Positions 51,734-61,738 of a stretch of DNA of 64,000 bases are shown in pieces; within the stretch, counting starts at the first letter, position 1; each line of letters opens with the position of its first letter. The notes under the pieces are model-generated. The model had not been told where the DNA came from and ran no database searches. It was given only the letters and a program-made list of their open reading frames with translations. The DNA comes from Limnohabitans sp. Bal53. Its GTDB lineage: Bacteria > Pseudomonadota > Gammaproteobacteria > Burkholderiales > Burkholderiaceae_C. The stretch covers positions 372,001 to 436,000 of the forward strand of contig NZ_NESH01000001.1 of assembly GCF_003063355.1 (NCBI RefSeq), in the 5' to 3' direction. A program made the translations under genes and the position numbers.

Positions 51734-53959
51734 TCAGAGACCGATCACACCACCGTCTGTGCGGGTGATCACGATGGTGGCAGAACGTGGGCGACCTTTC
51801 GGGCCGTAACCTGCGTTGCCTGGCCACTGGCTGGTGTGTGTGAAGTCCGTGGCTGTACCAATTGCGGTGGTGTTTTCACCAGGGTGCTGGATGTTCACGA
51901 AGATGGTTTTGCCGTCGGCCGTTTCCGTGATCCCGGTGACCTCAGCACCTTTGGGTGCCACCAAGAATCGGCGCAAATTGGCTTCACCCAAAGCTGCACC
52001 GATGAAGGTATCTTGCTTGGCCGTTACTTCGGTGCCGCTGACCACCATCTTGTTCTCGACACTGATCTTGGAGCCATCGCCCACCTTACCAGGAATGGCC
52101 GCCAACAACATGCAGTTGGTTTCGTCGGTGTAGGCACCGTCATCGGTCTGAATCCAGCATATGCCCGTGGCCTTGGAGAACCACAAACCGTCTGGCGAAG
52201 AAAAGCTGTTTTTGGCCGTCAAGCCCGAGAGGTTCACGTTGGCAGGCATGTCCTCTTCGGCGCCAAACAAGAAGATGTCCCAGTTGAAGGCCGTTGCGGT
52301 CGACAAATTGTCTTTTTCTTTCCAGCGGATGATGTGGCCGTTAGGGTTACCTGTGCCTTTTTTACCGTCAGCATCTGCATAGCCACGTGGATTGACGGCA
52401 TCGGTTTTGCCGGGCGTGCGGTTGGCGCTGCTGTTGTTGGTGAGGGTCATGTAGATCTCACCATTGGCAGGGTTGACTGCGCCCCACTCAGGGCGGTCCA
52501 TCTTGGTGGCGCCCACGGCATCAGCGGCGTGGCGAGCATTGATGAACACATCGGCCTGGTTGGCAAACGAGTAGGTTGCGTAGCCAGAGATGCGCGGATC
52601 GGTGATTGTCAGCTCGATCCAAGTGCCTGTGCCATCGGCATTGAATTTGGCAGCGTACAGCTTACCTTCGTTCAGGTACTTGTCACCGGCAGCCATACCA
52701 CCACCAATGTCTTTCTCGTCCCAGTTGGCGGCAGATACGAATTTATAGATGTACTCGTTGCGAGAATCACAGCCTTGGTAGACAGCCAATGGCTTGCCCA
52801 CAACCGGCAGACCAAAAACCGCAGCCTCATGGGCAAAACGGCCCATGGCCACGCGCTTGGCAGGTGTGCCATTGGTCAGCGGATCGATTTCGACGTTAAA
52901 GCCAAAAGTGTTGGGTTCGTTGCGGAAGTCGTCCGCTGCACCGCTGCCAATTGGGGCGATGTTCCAACGTGAAAACCGGTTGTCGGTCTCAGAAGGTGTG
53001 TACCAGCCTTGGCCCGATCCGGATGTGGCGGTGGCAGACAGTGCTGCACGGGCTACGCCATAGCGGCGACGTGACTCGGCAGTTTTGGCATCTACTGCAT
53101 TGGATCCCACGGGCATGTTGAAATAAACCGCCCAGTTTTCTTCGCAAGCCAGGTAAGTGCCCCAAGGGGTAATGCCGTGGCCGCAGTTGTTCAAGGTGCC
53201 GCGAGCGGTCGCGCCAGTCGTGTCAAACGCCGTGACCATGAAATTCTTGATGTCGTCCATGTGTGCTGCGGGGCCTGCGATGCGCACAGGGGTTTGGGCT
53301 GTGACACGGCGGTTGTACAAGGAGTCCACCACATAGGTCCAGCTTGTATCGCTCTTGCGCAGTTCGACGACCGACACACCATGGTGGTTGATTTCTTTGA
53401 GCACTTCCAGTGCTGGACGAGTGCCCAAGTCCCAGTTACCAAACTGCGAAAACTTTTTACCATTCACGCCGTTGCTGGTTTGGCCATTGGGGTGGAAGAA
53501 GTGGGCATCGGCCGAGCTCTCGTGGTTCACGGCCAACACAGCGCGGTCTGTGGGCTTGGTGCTGTACTTGCCGTCAGCACCGATGTAGTAGAAATCCATG
53601 CCGTCGTGGTGGTCACCCACACGCATGCTCCACTCGTCGGTCTCAGTGCCCAAGTTGGAGTAAGCAGGGATGCTCGAGACCAAACGGTCACCTGTGGCGT
53701 GCAACACGGTGTAGGTGTAGCCAGGTGGCAGGATCACGTTGTCCAGAATGCTTTTGCCAACGGCTGTGAAAGCCAAGCCTGCAGCAGGTGCGCTTGAGCT
53801 GCTGCCACCACAGGCGGCCAACATGGGCAAGCTGCCCACAGCCAGCAAGCCCACACCGCCTTTGAAGAGGCTGCGGCGGCTGATGCTGGCTTGGGCCAGC
53901 ACATCGTTGAAATGCTCGTTGTTCGAAACGTTGGTGTTGTCGTCCGGATGATGCGCCAT
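51734..53959 (-). CDS. phoX: PhoX-family alkaline phosphatase (upstream copy)
   Basis: 741 residues, the same length as its neighbour and alike throughout, so a tandem duplication is likely. A textbook Tat motif SRRSLFKGG (Arg28-Arg29) leads to LAAC with Cys50, again a lipobox, followed by GGSSSSAPAAG as a flexible linker. The same motifs are present: HDGMDFYYIGADG, VNHESSADAHFFHP, NNCGHGITPWGTYLACEENW, GRFAHEAAVFG and GLWFSKATGICWIQTDDG. GGAG precedes the ATG. It is the first gene of the pair, with a candidate Pho box upstream. Confidence 0.92.
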   Translation of the reverse strand: MAHHPDDNTNVSNNEHFNDVLAQASISRRSLFKGGVGLLAVGSLPMLAACGGSSSSAPAAGLAFTAVGKSILDNVILPPGYTYTVLHATGDRLVSSIPAYSNLGTETDEWSMRVGDHHDGMDFYYIGADGKYSTKPTDRAVLAVNHESSADAHFFHPNGQTSNGVNGKKFSQFGNWDLGTRPALEVLKEINHHGVSVVELRKSDTSWTYVVDSLYNRRVTAQTPVRIAGPAAHMDDIKNFMVTAFDTTGATARGTLNNCGHGITPWGTYLACEENWAVYFNMPVGSNAVDAKTAESRRRYGVARAALSATATSGSGQGWYTPSETDNRFSRWNIAPIGSGAADDFRNEPNTFGFNVEIDPLTNGTPAKRVAMGRFAHEAAVFGLPVVGKPLAVYQGCDSRNEYIYKFVSAANWDEKDIGGGMAAGDKYLNEGKLYAAKFNADGTGTWIELTITDPRISGYATYSFANQADVFINARHAADAVGATKMDRPEWGAVNPANGEIYMTLTNNSSANRTPGKTDAVNPRGYADADGKKGTGNPNGHIIRWKEKDNLSTATAFNWDIFLFGAEEDMPANVNLSGLTAKNSFSSPDGLWFSKATGICWIQTDDGAYTDETNCMLLAAIPGKVGDGSKISVENKMVVSGTEVTAKQDTFIGAALGEANLRRFLVAPKGAEVTGITETADGKTIFVNIQHPGENTTAIGTATDFTHTSQWPGNAGYGPKGRPRSATIVITRTDGGVIGL

Positions 53960-53998
53960 GTTGAAAGCTCCATTGGTTTGAGGTGAGAAAGATGGCTT

Positions 53999-54032
53999 AT
54001 CTTTGTCAATGGATGTGACTCTTCAATGACGA
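53999..54032 (-). promoter_or_regulatory. Candidate PhoB-dependent promoter of the phoX pair
   Basis: On the minus strand TCGTCAT-TGAA-GAGTCAC (plus 54015-54032) matches the Pho-box layout at 9 of 14 positions. AAAGAT (53999-54004) follows after exactly 10 bases as a weak -10. The distance to the ATG is about 40 bases. Confidence 0.4.
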
Positions 54033-54122
54033 TGTTTAAAAAACTAAAAATTTTTATAAATTCACATAATCGTCATATTGACCTGTACCAATTCATCCTT
54101 TCACGTCCATCAGGTGAAGCCC

Positions 54123-55172
54123 ATGCTGTCTGGTCATATCCAATTTTTAAAACCACTTCTGGTGTTGACGATGCTTGGCCTTTTGAGCGCGTGCGGTGGC
54201 TCAGCTTCGGGAGCTACAGCGGCGGAAGGAACAGCCCCGGTGACCATCCCAGTCACGGGAGCGGTCATGCTCAGGGCACCGGTTTTGTCTTTCAACGACA
54301 CAGGCATCAGCGTGACCGATGGCGTCACTCAAAACGGTTTGTGGGCGGTTGACAGTGCAGGCATCGACTGGGAGTTTTCTTTGGACATGGGCGGCACCTG
54401 GAGCCGAGGCGTTGGCTCCACGTTTGAAGTCAAGGGCGATGGTGCCAAGATGATTTGGGTGCGTGCCTACGATGAGGCAGGCAATACATCCGAGATCGTT
54501 CGGGTCAACTGCGTGTTGGACACCACACCACCTGCTTCTGTTGGGGCTCAAGCCCGGACAGAAGGCGTGACCAACACGCTGCAGCTCTCAGGCATAGAGC
54601 CAGGCGCCCGCTGGGAATATGCGCTTGACCCACAAGGCGCATGGATGCCCGGCAGGGGCGCAAGCTTGGGAACATTGGGCAACGGCATCTCCACCGTGTG
54701 GCTTCGTCAGGTGGATATGGCTGGCAACGCCTCTTCGCCTGAAGCCTTTGACTTGATCAAGGCTGACAGGCTGAGTCATGAGGCCTCAGGTGACCCCTTG
54801 CAGCCCAGTGTGTTGGCGCAAGGTCTGCAAACCATGCTGATCCATGGGGTGGTGGTGCGAGGTGATGCCGACTATGTGCGGTGGGACACTCCCGAAGGTC
54901 AGCAGCTGTTGTCGGTCAAATTGGTGCAGTATGTGTCAGAAGACGCCATCGCTTTTTATGCGTTGCAACGCAAGCAAGCTTTTGATGCGGGCATCGATGT
55001 CTCGCGCATGCTGGTTTACGGTCACATGGGGCCCAGTGATTTGGGGCGCAATGTATTGGCCAATGTACCCAAGACTGCATTAGGTGAAGGGGCCATGACG
55101 CTGTGGTTTCAACAAACCGGTCCGCTGCCGACCCAATACGCCATCGAGGTGGTGCTCACACCAGCGAATTGA
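54123..55172 (+). CDS. Exported lipoprotein with repeated Ig-like segments, function unknown
   Basis: 349 residues from the ATG at 54123, chosen because it directly starts the leader MLSGHIQFLKPLLVLTMLGL followed by the lipobox LSAC (Cys24); AGGTGA lies upstream. Two segments look like repeated beta-sandwich units: WEFSLDMGGTWSRGVGSTF then IWVRAYDEAGNTSE, and WEYALDPQGAWMPGRGASL then VWLRQVDMAGNASS. The last 120 residues are a separate domain without motifs I know. It is a surface or periplasmic protein, divergent from phoX, so the two could share a promoter region. Confidence 0.7.
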   Translation: MLSGHIQFLKPLLVLTMLGLLSACGGSASGATAAEGTAPVTIPVTGAVMLRAPVLSFNDTGISVTDGVTQNGLWAVDSAGIDWEFSLDMGGTWSRGVGSTFEVKGDGAKMIWVRAYDEAGNTSEIVRVNCVLDTTPPASVGAQARTEGVTNTLQLSGIEPGARWEYALDPQGAWMPGRGASLGTLGNGISTVWLRQVDMAGNASSPEAFDLIKADRLSHEASGDPLQPSVLAQGLQTMLIHGVVVRGDADYVRWDTPEGQQLLSVKLVQYVSEDAIAFYALQRKQAFDAGIDVSRMLVYGHMGPSDLGRNVLANVPKTALGEGAMTLWFQQTGPLPTQYAIEVVLTPAN

Positions 55173-55197
55173 GCTGCTGCCCGGATAGTCTAAAAGC

Positions 55198-55965
55198 TCA
55201 TCGAAAACGCCATTTCACGCCCACCTGCAATCTTTTGCTTTGCGGCTCAAAAGCACCTTGGACCTCTCCACCCACGATGACCAAATGAACATCCGAATCG
55301 TCCAGCCAGGCCCAACGGGCATAAGGCTGCAGCTCGCCCATCGCGGTCTTCAAGTGGGTGCTGGCTTGCACATATGCGCCTTTGCGCTGGGTATTGCGAA
55401 CATCTTGCAAACTGGCATTGACTTGCGAGAGTTTGGACTCATGCGTCCCCCACAACAACCAACCAGCATCGACGGCCCATGGCCGCTCGCCAAGCGACTG
55501 CCAGCGCACAGGCAGCCATATTTGGGTGGACAGTCGGTCATAACCACCAAAACCCAAACTGGTTGTGCCGCGCAAGAAGTTGAAGTGGGTGTGCAGTGCC
55601 AATCCGTATTGCCATTGCGGCCATGTCTGTGAGCTGGTGAGGACGCGCCATCGCGTGTCGATGTTGGGCACAGCCTCCAAGGTGCCCGTTTGTGTGCTGC
55701 TGTAATTTTGCAACGCCACAGCAGCGTCGGCCTCCAAACGGTAAGCCCCTTTGTTTGGACTTTGCCAGTGCAAACCCAGCTCCGGGCCTGACAGTTGCAT
55801 TTGTGATTCGCTGTAATGCTGCCAACCCAAAGCCAATTGCCAAGTACCTGACGGCGCTTGAGACGCCGTCTGTGCCATCGCCTGGGCCTGAGCCAACAAA
55901 AGTACGCACGCAGTCAGCACAGGCTGGGTCCAATCCTTGGAACACATTTTCGACAGGAATATCAT
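55198..55965 (-). CDS. Predicted outer-membrane beta-barrel protein, function unknown
   Basis: 255 residues from the ATG at 55963-55965 (another at 55947). A signal peptide of about 30 residues ends at AMA. The body is dominated by alternating hydrophobic and aromatic strands (GTWQLALGWQHYSESQMQLSG, WQYGLALHTHFNFLRG, STQIWLPVRWQSLG) and ends LQVGVKWRFR, typical of barrel C-terminal strands though closing in Arg. No family was recognised. It converges with the Ig-like lipoprotein gene. Confidence 0.6.
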   Translation of the reverse strand: MIFLSKMCSKDWTQPVLTACVLLLAQAQAMAQTASQAPSGTWQLALGWQHYSESQMQLSGPELGLHWQSPNKGAYRLEADAAVALQNYSSTQTGTLEAVPNIDTRWRVLTSSQTWPQWQYGLALHTHFNFLRGTTSLGFGGYDRLSTQIWLPVRWQSLGERPWAVDAGWLLWGTHESKLSQVNASLQDVRNTQRKGAYVQASTHLKTAMGELQPYARWAWLDDSDVHLVIVGGEVQGAFEPQSKRLQVGVKWRFR

Positions 55966-56128
55966 GGCGAGGCCTTCGTTGACAGGTATCTGGCGACCCA
56001 GACCCTTTGGATGATGCGCGAAGTCTTTGACTGTTTGAAGACATGGCCCCTCAGTCTCAACCCACACGACCCAAGTTACAAAATCTCCCGCACTTCGTCC
56101 GTTTGTCATCGAACTGACACGTTCAGCC

Positions 56129-56156
56129 GTGACAATTCGATAATCATCGATATGTG
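56129..56156 (+). promoter_or_regulatory. Promoter and probable ArsR operator of the arsenic operon
   Basis: A -35-like GTGACA (56129-56134) and a -10-like TATGTG (56151-56156) are 16 bases apart. Between them sits an inverted repeat TCGAT (56137-56141) with ATCGA (56146-56150), as expected for ArsR operators that block RNA polymerase. The start of gapdh is at 56172. Confidence 0.5.
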
Positions 56157-56171
56157 GAATAAGGATCAGCC

Positions 56172-57215
56172 ATGAAAGTCGGCATCAACGGAATGGGCCG
56201 CATCGGCCGTTTGGCCCTGCGTGCGGCCATGGGCGCTGCCGAGCGCCAATCAGACGACCCTCGCGCAGGCAACCGCCTAGAGGTGGTGCACCTGAACGAA
56301 CTCAAAGGCGGCGCAGCGGCCACGGCGCATTTGCTGGCGTTTGACAGCGTGCAAGGCAAATGGCGCGAGCGCATTGAGGCGGAAGGCGACAGCCAGATCC
56401 ACATTGGCGATCGCACCCTGGGCTTTTCGTCGCACTCCAACCCGGCCGATATTCCTTGGGGCGATATGGGTGTGGACTTGGTGCTGGAATGCACGGGCAA
56501 GTTTTTAACGCCCGAGACGATTCAGGGCCATCTGGACCGCGGCGCCAAGCGAGTGATCGTGGCCGCCCCTGTCAAAGTAGGCGATGTGCTGAACATCGTG
56601 GTGGGCATCAACCACACGCTGTACAACCCGGCCAAAGACCGCATCGTCACCGCCGCATCCTGCACCACCAACTGCCTGGCCCCGGTGGTCAAAGTTGTTC
56701 ACGAAGCCATTGGCATCCGTCACGGCCAGATCACCACCATCCACGACCCGACCAACACCAACTTGGTGGTCGATGCCCCACACAAAGACCTGCGCCGCGC
56801 CCGCAGCGCCATGGTCAGCCTGGCCCCCACCACCACCGGCAGCGCCACGGCGATTGCCTTGATCTACCCCGAACTCAAGGGCAAGCTCAATGGCCACGCG
56901 GTGCGTGCCCCGGTGCTCAACGCATCGCTCACCGACTGTGTGTTCGAGATGAAGCGCGAGACCAGTGCCGAAGAGGTCAACGCCTTGTTTGCAGCAGCTG
57001 CAACAGGCCCATTGGCGGGCATCTTGGGTTACGAAGAGCGCCCCTTGGTGAGTGCCGACTACGCTCGCGACACGCGCAGCAGTATTGTGGACGCGTTGTC
57101 TACATTGGTGACCGACGGCACATTGCTCAAGGTCTACGCTTGGTACGACAACGAAATGGGCTACGCCTGCCGCATGGTCGATTTGGCTTGCCACATGAAC
57201 GAAGTCGGCATCTGA
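56172..57215 (+). CDS. ArsJ-associated glyceraldehyde-3-phosphate dehydrogenase
   Basis: 347 residues, a full GAPDH with NAD-binding [19 protein letters not shown], catalytic Cys164 in [12 protein letters not shown] and APTTTGSA. The adjacency to arsJ identifies it as the arsenate-detoxification version: it uses arsenate in place of phosphate to make 1-arseno-3-phosphoglycerate, which ArsJ exports before it hydrolyses. Insertions such as [13 protein letters not shown] after strand 1 are not seen in glycolytic GAPDH. It is the first gene of a four-gene ars operon. Confidence 0.9.
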   Translation: MKVGINGMGRIGRLALRAAMGAAERQSDDPRAGNRLEVVHLNELKGGAAATAHLLAFDSVQGKWRERIEAEGDSQIHIGDRTLGFSSHSNPADIPWGDMGVDLVLECTGKFLTPETIQGHLDRGAKRVIVAAPVKVGDVLNIVVGINHTLYNPAKDRIVTAASCTTNCLAPVVKVVHEAIGIRHGQITTIHDPTNTNLVVDAPHKDLRRARSAMVSLAPTTTGSATAIALIYPELKGKLNGHAVRAPVLNASLTDCVFEMKRETSAEEVNALFAAAATGPLAGILGYEERPLVSADYARDTRSSIVDALSTLVTDGTLLKVYAWYDNEMGYACRMVDLACHMNEVGI

Positions 57216-57216
57216 G

Positions 57217-58467
57217 ATGAACGCGGCTGAACGCCATTACGGCATCGTCACCGCGGCCTATTGGGGCTTCACCCTGACCGACGGCGCTTTGCGCATGTTG
57301 GTGCTGCTGCACTTTTACAAGCTGGGTTACTCGCCGTTCACGTTGGCGTTTTTGTTCTTGCTCTACGAAGGTGCGGGCGTATTGGCCAACCTGATTGGCG
57401 GCTGGCTGGCCACGCGGTATGGCATTGCCCGCATGCTCACCGTGGGCCTGGTCACACAAATCATCGGCTTTGGTTTGCTCTCGGCCCTGCAGCCGGAGTG
57501 GACAGCGGCCATGTCGGTGGCTTGGGTGGTGTTGGCGCAAGGCGTGTGCGGTGTGGCCAAAGACCTGACCAAAACGGCCAGCAAATCGGCCATCAAGATC
57601 ACGCAGGCGCAAGCCAAAGACCAAGGCAATGGGCAACTGTTCAAGTGGGTGGCCTGGTTCACAGGCAGCAAAAACGCCATGAAAGGCTTCGGCTTTTTTC
57701 TGGGCGGATTGCTGCTGGAGACACTGGGTTTTCAGGGCTCGCTCTGGGCCATGTCCGGCCTGTTGGCCTTGGTGCTGGTGGGTGTGGTGAGCAGCTTGCC
57801 ACCGATGATGGGCAAGAGCAAACCATCGGGCTCGGCCAAAGAGCTGTTTGCCAAAAACCCAGGCATCAACGCGCTGGCGGCTGCACGCGTGGCGTTGTTT
57901 GGGGCGCGTGATGTGTGGTTTGTCGTGGGTGTGCCCGTGTTCCTCTACTCGGTGGGATGGACTTTCACCATGGTGGGCGGCTTTTTGGCCGCGTGGACCA
58001 TTGGCTATGGCCTGGTGCAGGCGCTGGCGCCTCAGATCGTGCGCCGCAGCGCCGATGGCCTGAGCCGAGAAGTGCCCGCTGCACGCTGGTGGTCGGCGGC
58101 TCTCATGCTCATTCCGTTGGGCATTGCCGCAGCCATGTGGCTGCAAGCGCCGCAGCTGCAGTGGTGGGTGGTGGGGGGCCTGAGTCTGTTTGGCTTTGCT
58201 TTTGCCATCAATTCATCGGTGCACAGTTATTTGGTGCTGGCCTATGCTGGCTCTGAAAAAGCGGCTGAAGACGTGGGCTTTTATTACGCGGCCAATGCAC
58301 TAGGTCGATTCATGGGTACGCTGCTGTCGGGCTTGCTCTACCAATGGGGTGGCCTGATGTATGCGCTCTTGGGCTCGGCTTTGATGCTGCTTTTATGCTG
58401 GCTGGCCACGCTCAGATTGCCCATGGGCTTGCTCACCCACACACCTGCACAAAAGGCCGCGCCATGA
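57217..58467 (+). CDS. arsJ: Organoarsenical efflux MFS transporter ArsJ
   Basis: 416 residues, about 12 membrane helices. It begins MNAAERHYGIVTAAYWGFTLTDGALRMLVLLHFYKLGYSPF and contains DLTKTASKSAIKI, both typical of ArsJ. It exports 1-arseno-3-phosphoglycerate made by the GAPDH encoded 1 base upstream; extracellular hydrolysis releases arsenate. The stop overlaps the arsR start (ATGA). Confidence 0.92.
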   Translation: MNAAERHYGIVTAAYWGFTLTDGALRMLVLLHFYKLGYSPFTLAFLFLLYEGAGVLANLIGGWLATRYGIARMLTVGLVTQIIGFGLLSALQPEWTAAMSVAWVVLAQGVCGVAKDLTKTASKSAIKITQAQAKDQGNGQLFKWVAWFTGSKNAMKGFGFFLGGLLLETLGFQGSLWAMSGLLALVLVGVVSSLPPMMGKSKPSGSAKELFAKNPGINALAAARVALFGARDVWFVVGVPVFLYSVGWTFTMVGGFLAAWTIGYGLVQALAPQIVRRSADGLSREVPAARWWSAALMLIPLGIAAAMWLQAPQLQWWVVGGLSLFGFAFAINSSVHSYLVLAYAGSEKAAEDVGFYYAANALGRFMGTLLSGLLYQWGGLMYALLGSALMLLLCWLATLRLPMGLLTHTPAQKAAP

Positions 58468-58823
58468 ACCCCGTTTCTTTATTCAGCGTCATGGACGAGG
58501 ACGTGGCCGTCAAGGCCTTGGCGGCATTGGCACAAAGCTCGCGCTTGAAGGTGTTTCGTGCCATCGTGGGCACGGGGCCAGAGGGCATCCAGCCCGGGCA
58601 GTTGTCCGCTGCGCTCGACATTCCGGCCAACACGCTGTCGTTTCACCTCAAAGAACTGCACCACGCGGCCTTGGTCAGTGTGCAGCGCGAGGGCCGTTTT
58701 TTGCGCTACCGCGCCGACCTGGGCGCCATGCAAAGCCTGATGGACTTTTTGACCGCTCACTGCTGCCAGGGTGTGCCCTGCGGCGATGCCATCAACCTCA
58801 CTTGCGAACCAGGCCGCTGCTGA
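58464..58823 (+). CDS. arsR: ArsR-family arsenic-responsive repressor
   Basis: 119 residues, winged helix-turn-helix. The recognition region is LSAALDIPANTLSFHLKELHHAALVSVQREGRFLRY. Vicinal Cys100-Cys101 plus Cys106 (AHCCQGVPC) near the C-terminus form the probable As(III)/Sb(III) site, unlike the ELCVCDL site in the E. coli helix. It should repress its own operon through the operator near 56137 and release on arsenite binding. The location inside the operon gives negative autoregulation. Confidence 0.92.
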   Translation: MNPVSLFSVMDEDVAVKALAALAQSSRLKVFRAIVGTGPEGIQPGQLSAALDIPANTLSFHLKELHHAALVSVQREGRFLRYRADLGAMQSLMDFLTAHCCQGVPCGDAINLTCEPGRC

Positions 58824-59004
58824 GTCTGCACATCGCTGCGCTGATGCGGCTTCGCCCTCTGTGGGAGCACACCCCGTGAGCGATGGGCGTGGCACACGCC
58901 CTGCAAAGCATCACCCACGGAGGGCTTCTCCAAAAAATCGGCCAAGCTTGAGCTACAACAAAGCTGATGCCCAAAGGCCGTTCTTTTTAAGCTGACAATC
59001 GGCC

Positions 59005-60033
<1,029 letters not shown>

Positions 60034-60073
60034 GCGAGTCCTGCAAGCCGGCCCACGGGCCAGATTCGCAGAC

Positions 60074-60107
60074 CTGTCATCTGTATTTCACAATCCGGTC
60101 ACATAAT
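60074..60107 (+). promoter_or_regulatory. PhoB-dependent promoter candidate of ppx
   Basis: CTGTCAT-CTGT-ATTTCAC (60074-60091) matches the Pho box at 11 of 14 positions with a perfect first half. A third half-site CGGTCAC follows in the same 11-base phase (60096-60102). The -10 hexamer CATAAT (60102-60107), a 5/6 match, lies exactly 10 bases after the second half. This is the best-formed Pho promoter in the window. Confidence 0.65.
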
Positions 60108-60144
60108 CCTCACTTTGCCCGACCGCCCTCGCCCACCCCACACC

Positions 60145-61650
60145 ATGCAAACCCATTCCCTGTACGCCGCCATCGACCTGGGCTCCAACAGTTTTCGCCT
60201 TGAAATTGGTCAGATGGATGCGGGGCAGCTGCGGCGCGTTGAATACATCAAGGAAACCGTGCGCCAAGGTAACGGCCTGGACAGTGAGCGCAACTTGAGC
60301 GAAGACGCCATGGCACGGGGCTGGGAATGCCTGGCCCGCTTTGGCGAACGGATTGCGGGGTTTGAGCCTCACCAAGTGCGCGCCGTGGCCACCCAAACCT
60401 TGCGCGAAGCCCGCAACCGCGAGGTGTTTTTGGCCAAGGCCAAACAGATGTTGGGCTTTCCAATCGAAGTCATTGCCGGGCGCGAAGAGGCCCGCTTGAT
60501 TTACCTGGGTGTATCGCACCTGCTGCCTCAGTCGGACGAGCGCCGACTGGTGGTGGACATTGGCGGGCGTTCGACTGAAATGATCTTGGGTCAACACGAA
60601 ACTGCCAGCACGCTCGAGTCCTACCGCGTGGGCAGTGTGGGCTGGTCCATGAAGTACTTTCCTGACGGCTTGTGGACGCCCCAAGCCTTCAAGGCCGCCG
60701 AGATTGGGGCCTTGGCCGTGCTTGACGAGGCGCACATCCTGTTCAATCGCCAACACTGGGACACCTGTTATGGCTCTTCGGGCACCGTAGGCGCGGTGTC
60801 TGACGTTTTGACTCAGGCAGGATGGCCCGAGGGGCGGGTCACACGCGACGGTTTGAATTGGCTCAAGGAGCGCTTGCTCAAAGCTCAAAAACCTGAGAAC
60901 TTGCGCCTGGACGGCGTCAAGGAGGAACGAAAACCCGTGATCGGCGGTGGTCTCGCCGTGCTGCAAGCGGTTTTTGACCTGCTGCAGATCGATGAAATGC
61001 ATGCCGCCCAAGGGGCCTTACGACACGGCGCTTTGTATGACTTGATCGACCGCGAAACGCCACAAGACGTTCGTTCGTCCATGGTGAGCTGGTTGGCCCA
61101 ACGATTTGGCACCGATGGACAACAAGCCGAACGGGTCTCGCGCACGGCCCAGGGCTTGCTGCAAGCCATGATGGCCTCGGGGCGCGCCGATGTGCCCCAG
61201 AGCGAGCGCCAGCGCCATTTGCAAAAACTTCACTGGGCCTGCCAGCTGCACGAAGCGGGCATGCGCATCTCGCACAGCGACTACCACAAGCACGGTGCCT
61301 ACATCCTGGACAACACCGACCTGCCCGGCTTCACCCTGGACGAGCTGCACCGCCTAAGCCAACTGGTGCTGGGCCACCGGGGCAAGCTGCGCAAACTCGA
61401 AACCGAGCTGCAAAACACCCGCTTTGTGCAACAACTCATGGCGCTGCGCATAGCGGTCATCTTGTGCCATGCCCGGCGCGACCCGGATTTGTCTGGCTTG
61501 AATATCCAATGTGATGCAGACAGGCGAGTGGCCAACCTTCAGATGGACAGTGACTGGGCAGAGCTCTGGCCCCAATCGGCTCATTTATTGCGTGAAGAGA
61601 AGAATGCTTGGCAAAAAACAGATTGGATTTTTCAGGTGAACGTCAACTGA
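60145..61650 (+). CDS. ppx: Exopolyphosphatase (Ppx/GppA family)
   Basis: 501 residues from the ATG at 60145. The actin-like ATPase domain has YAAIDLGSNSFRLEIGQ (phosphate loop 1), ATQTLREARN, VIAGREEARLIYLGV and VVDIGGRSTEMILG. A C-terminal HD-like helical domain (about 310-500) has HEAGMRISHSDYHKHGAYIL. It removes terminal phosphate from polyphosphate and may also act on pppGpp. Its length and C-terminal domain fit Ppx rather than a short GppA. It is close to ppk1 on the other strand. Confidence 0.93.
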   Translation: MQTHSLYAAIDLGSNSFRLEIGQMDAGQLRRVEYIKETVRQGNGLDSERNLSEDAMARGWECLARFGERIAGFEPHQVRAVATQTLREARNREVFLAKAKQMLGFPIEVIAGREEARLIYLGVSHLLPQSDERRLVVDIGGRSTEMILGQHETASTLESYRVGSVGWSMKYFPDGLWTPQAFKAAEIGALAVLDEAHILFNRQHWDTCYGSSGTVGAVSDVLTQAGWPEGRVTRDGLNWLKERLLKAQKPENLRLDGVKEERKPVIGGGLAVLQAVFDLLQIDEMHAAQGALRHGALYDLIDRETPQDVRSSMVSWLAQRFGTDGQQAERVSRTAQGLLQAMMASGRADVPQSERQRHLQKLHWACQLHEAGMRISHSDYHKHGAYILDNTDLPGFTLDELHRLSQLVLGHRGKLRKLETELQNTRFVQQLMALRIAVILCHARRDPDLSGLNIQCDADRRVANLQMDSDWAELWPQSAHLLREEKNAWQKTDWIFQVNVN

Positions 61651-61738
61651 ATTTCCTGATTTTTGAACGCCATTTCTTGCTCTTGGAAAATCAACGGTAT
61701 AAACTGTATGCACCGTTAATTTTTTAAGGCTGATTTTC

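Noticed and set aside
51632..52972. 446-codon plus-strand frame opposite the upstream phoX
   Set aside because: Shadow of the phoX reading frame; a similar shadow (49426-50568) lies opposite the second copy, as expected if both mirror the same real protein.
58824..59004. Possible gene remnant between arsR and acr3
   Set aside because: All frames are short and without arsenic-related motifs; no arsC or arsH trace is visible.
60088..61011. 307-codon minus-strand frame opposite ppx
   Set aside because: ppx is unambiguous on the other strand, and this frame has no recognisable domain.
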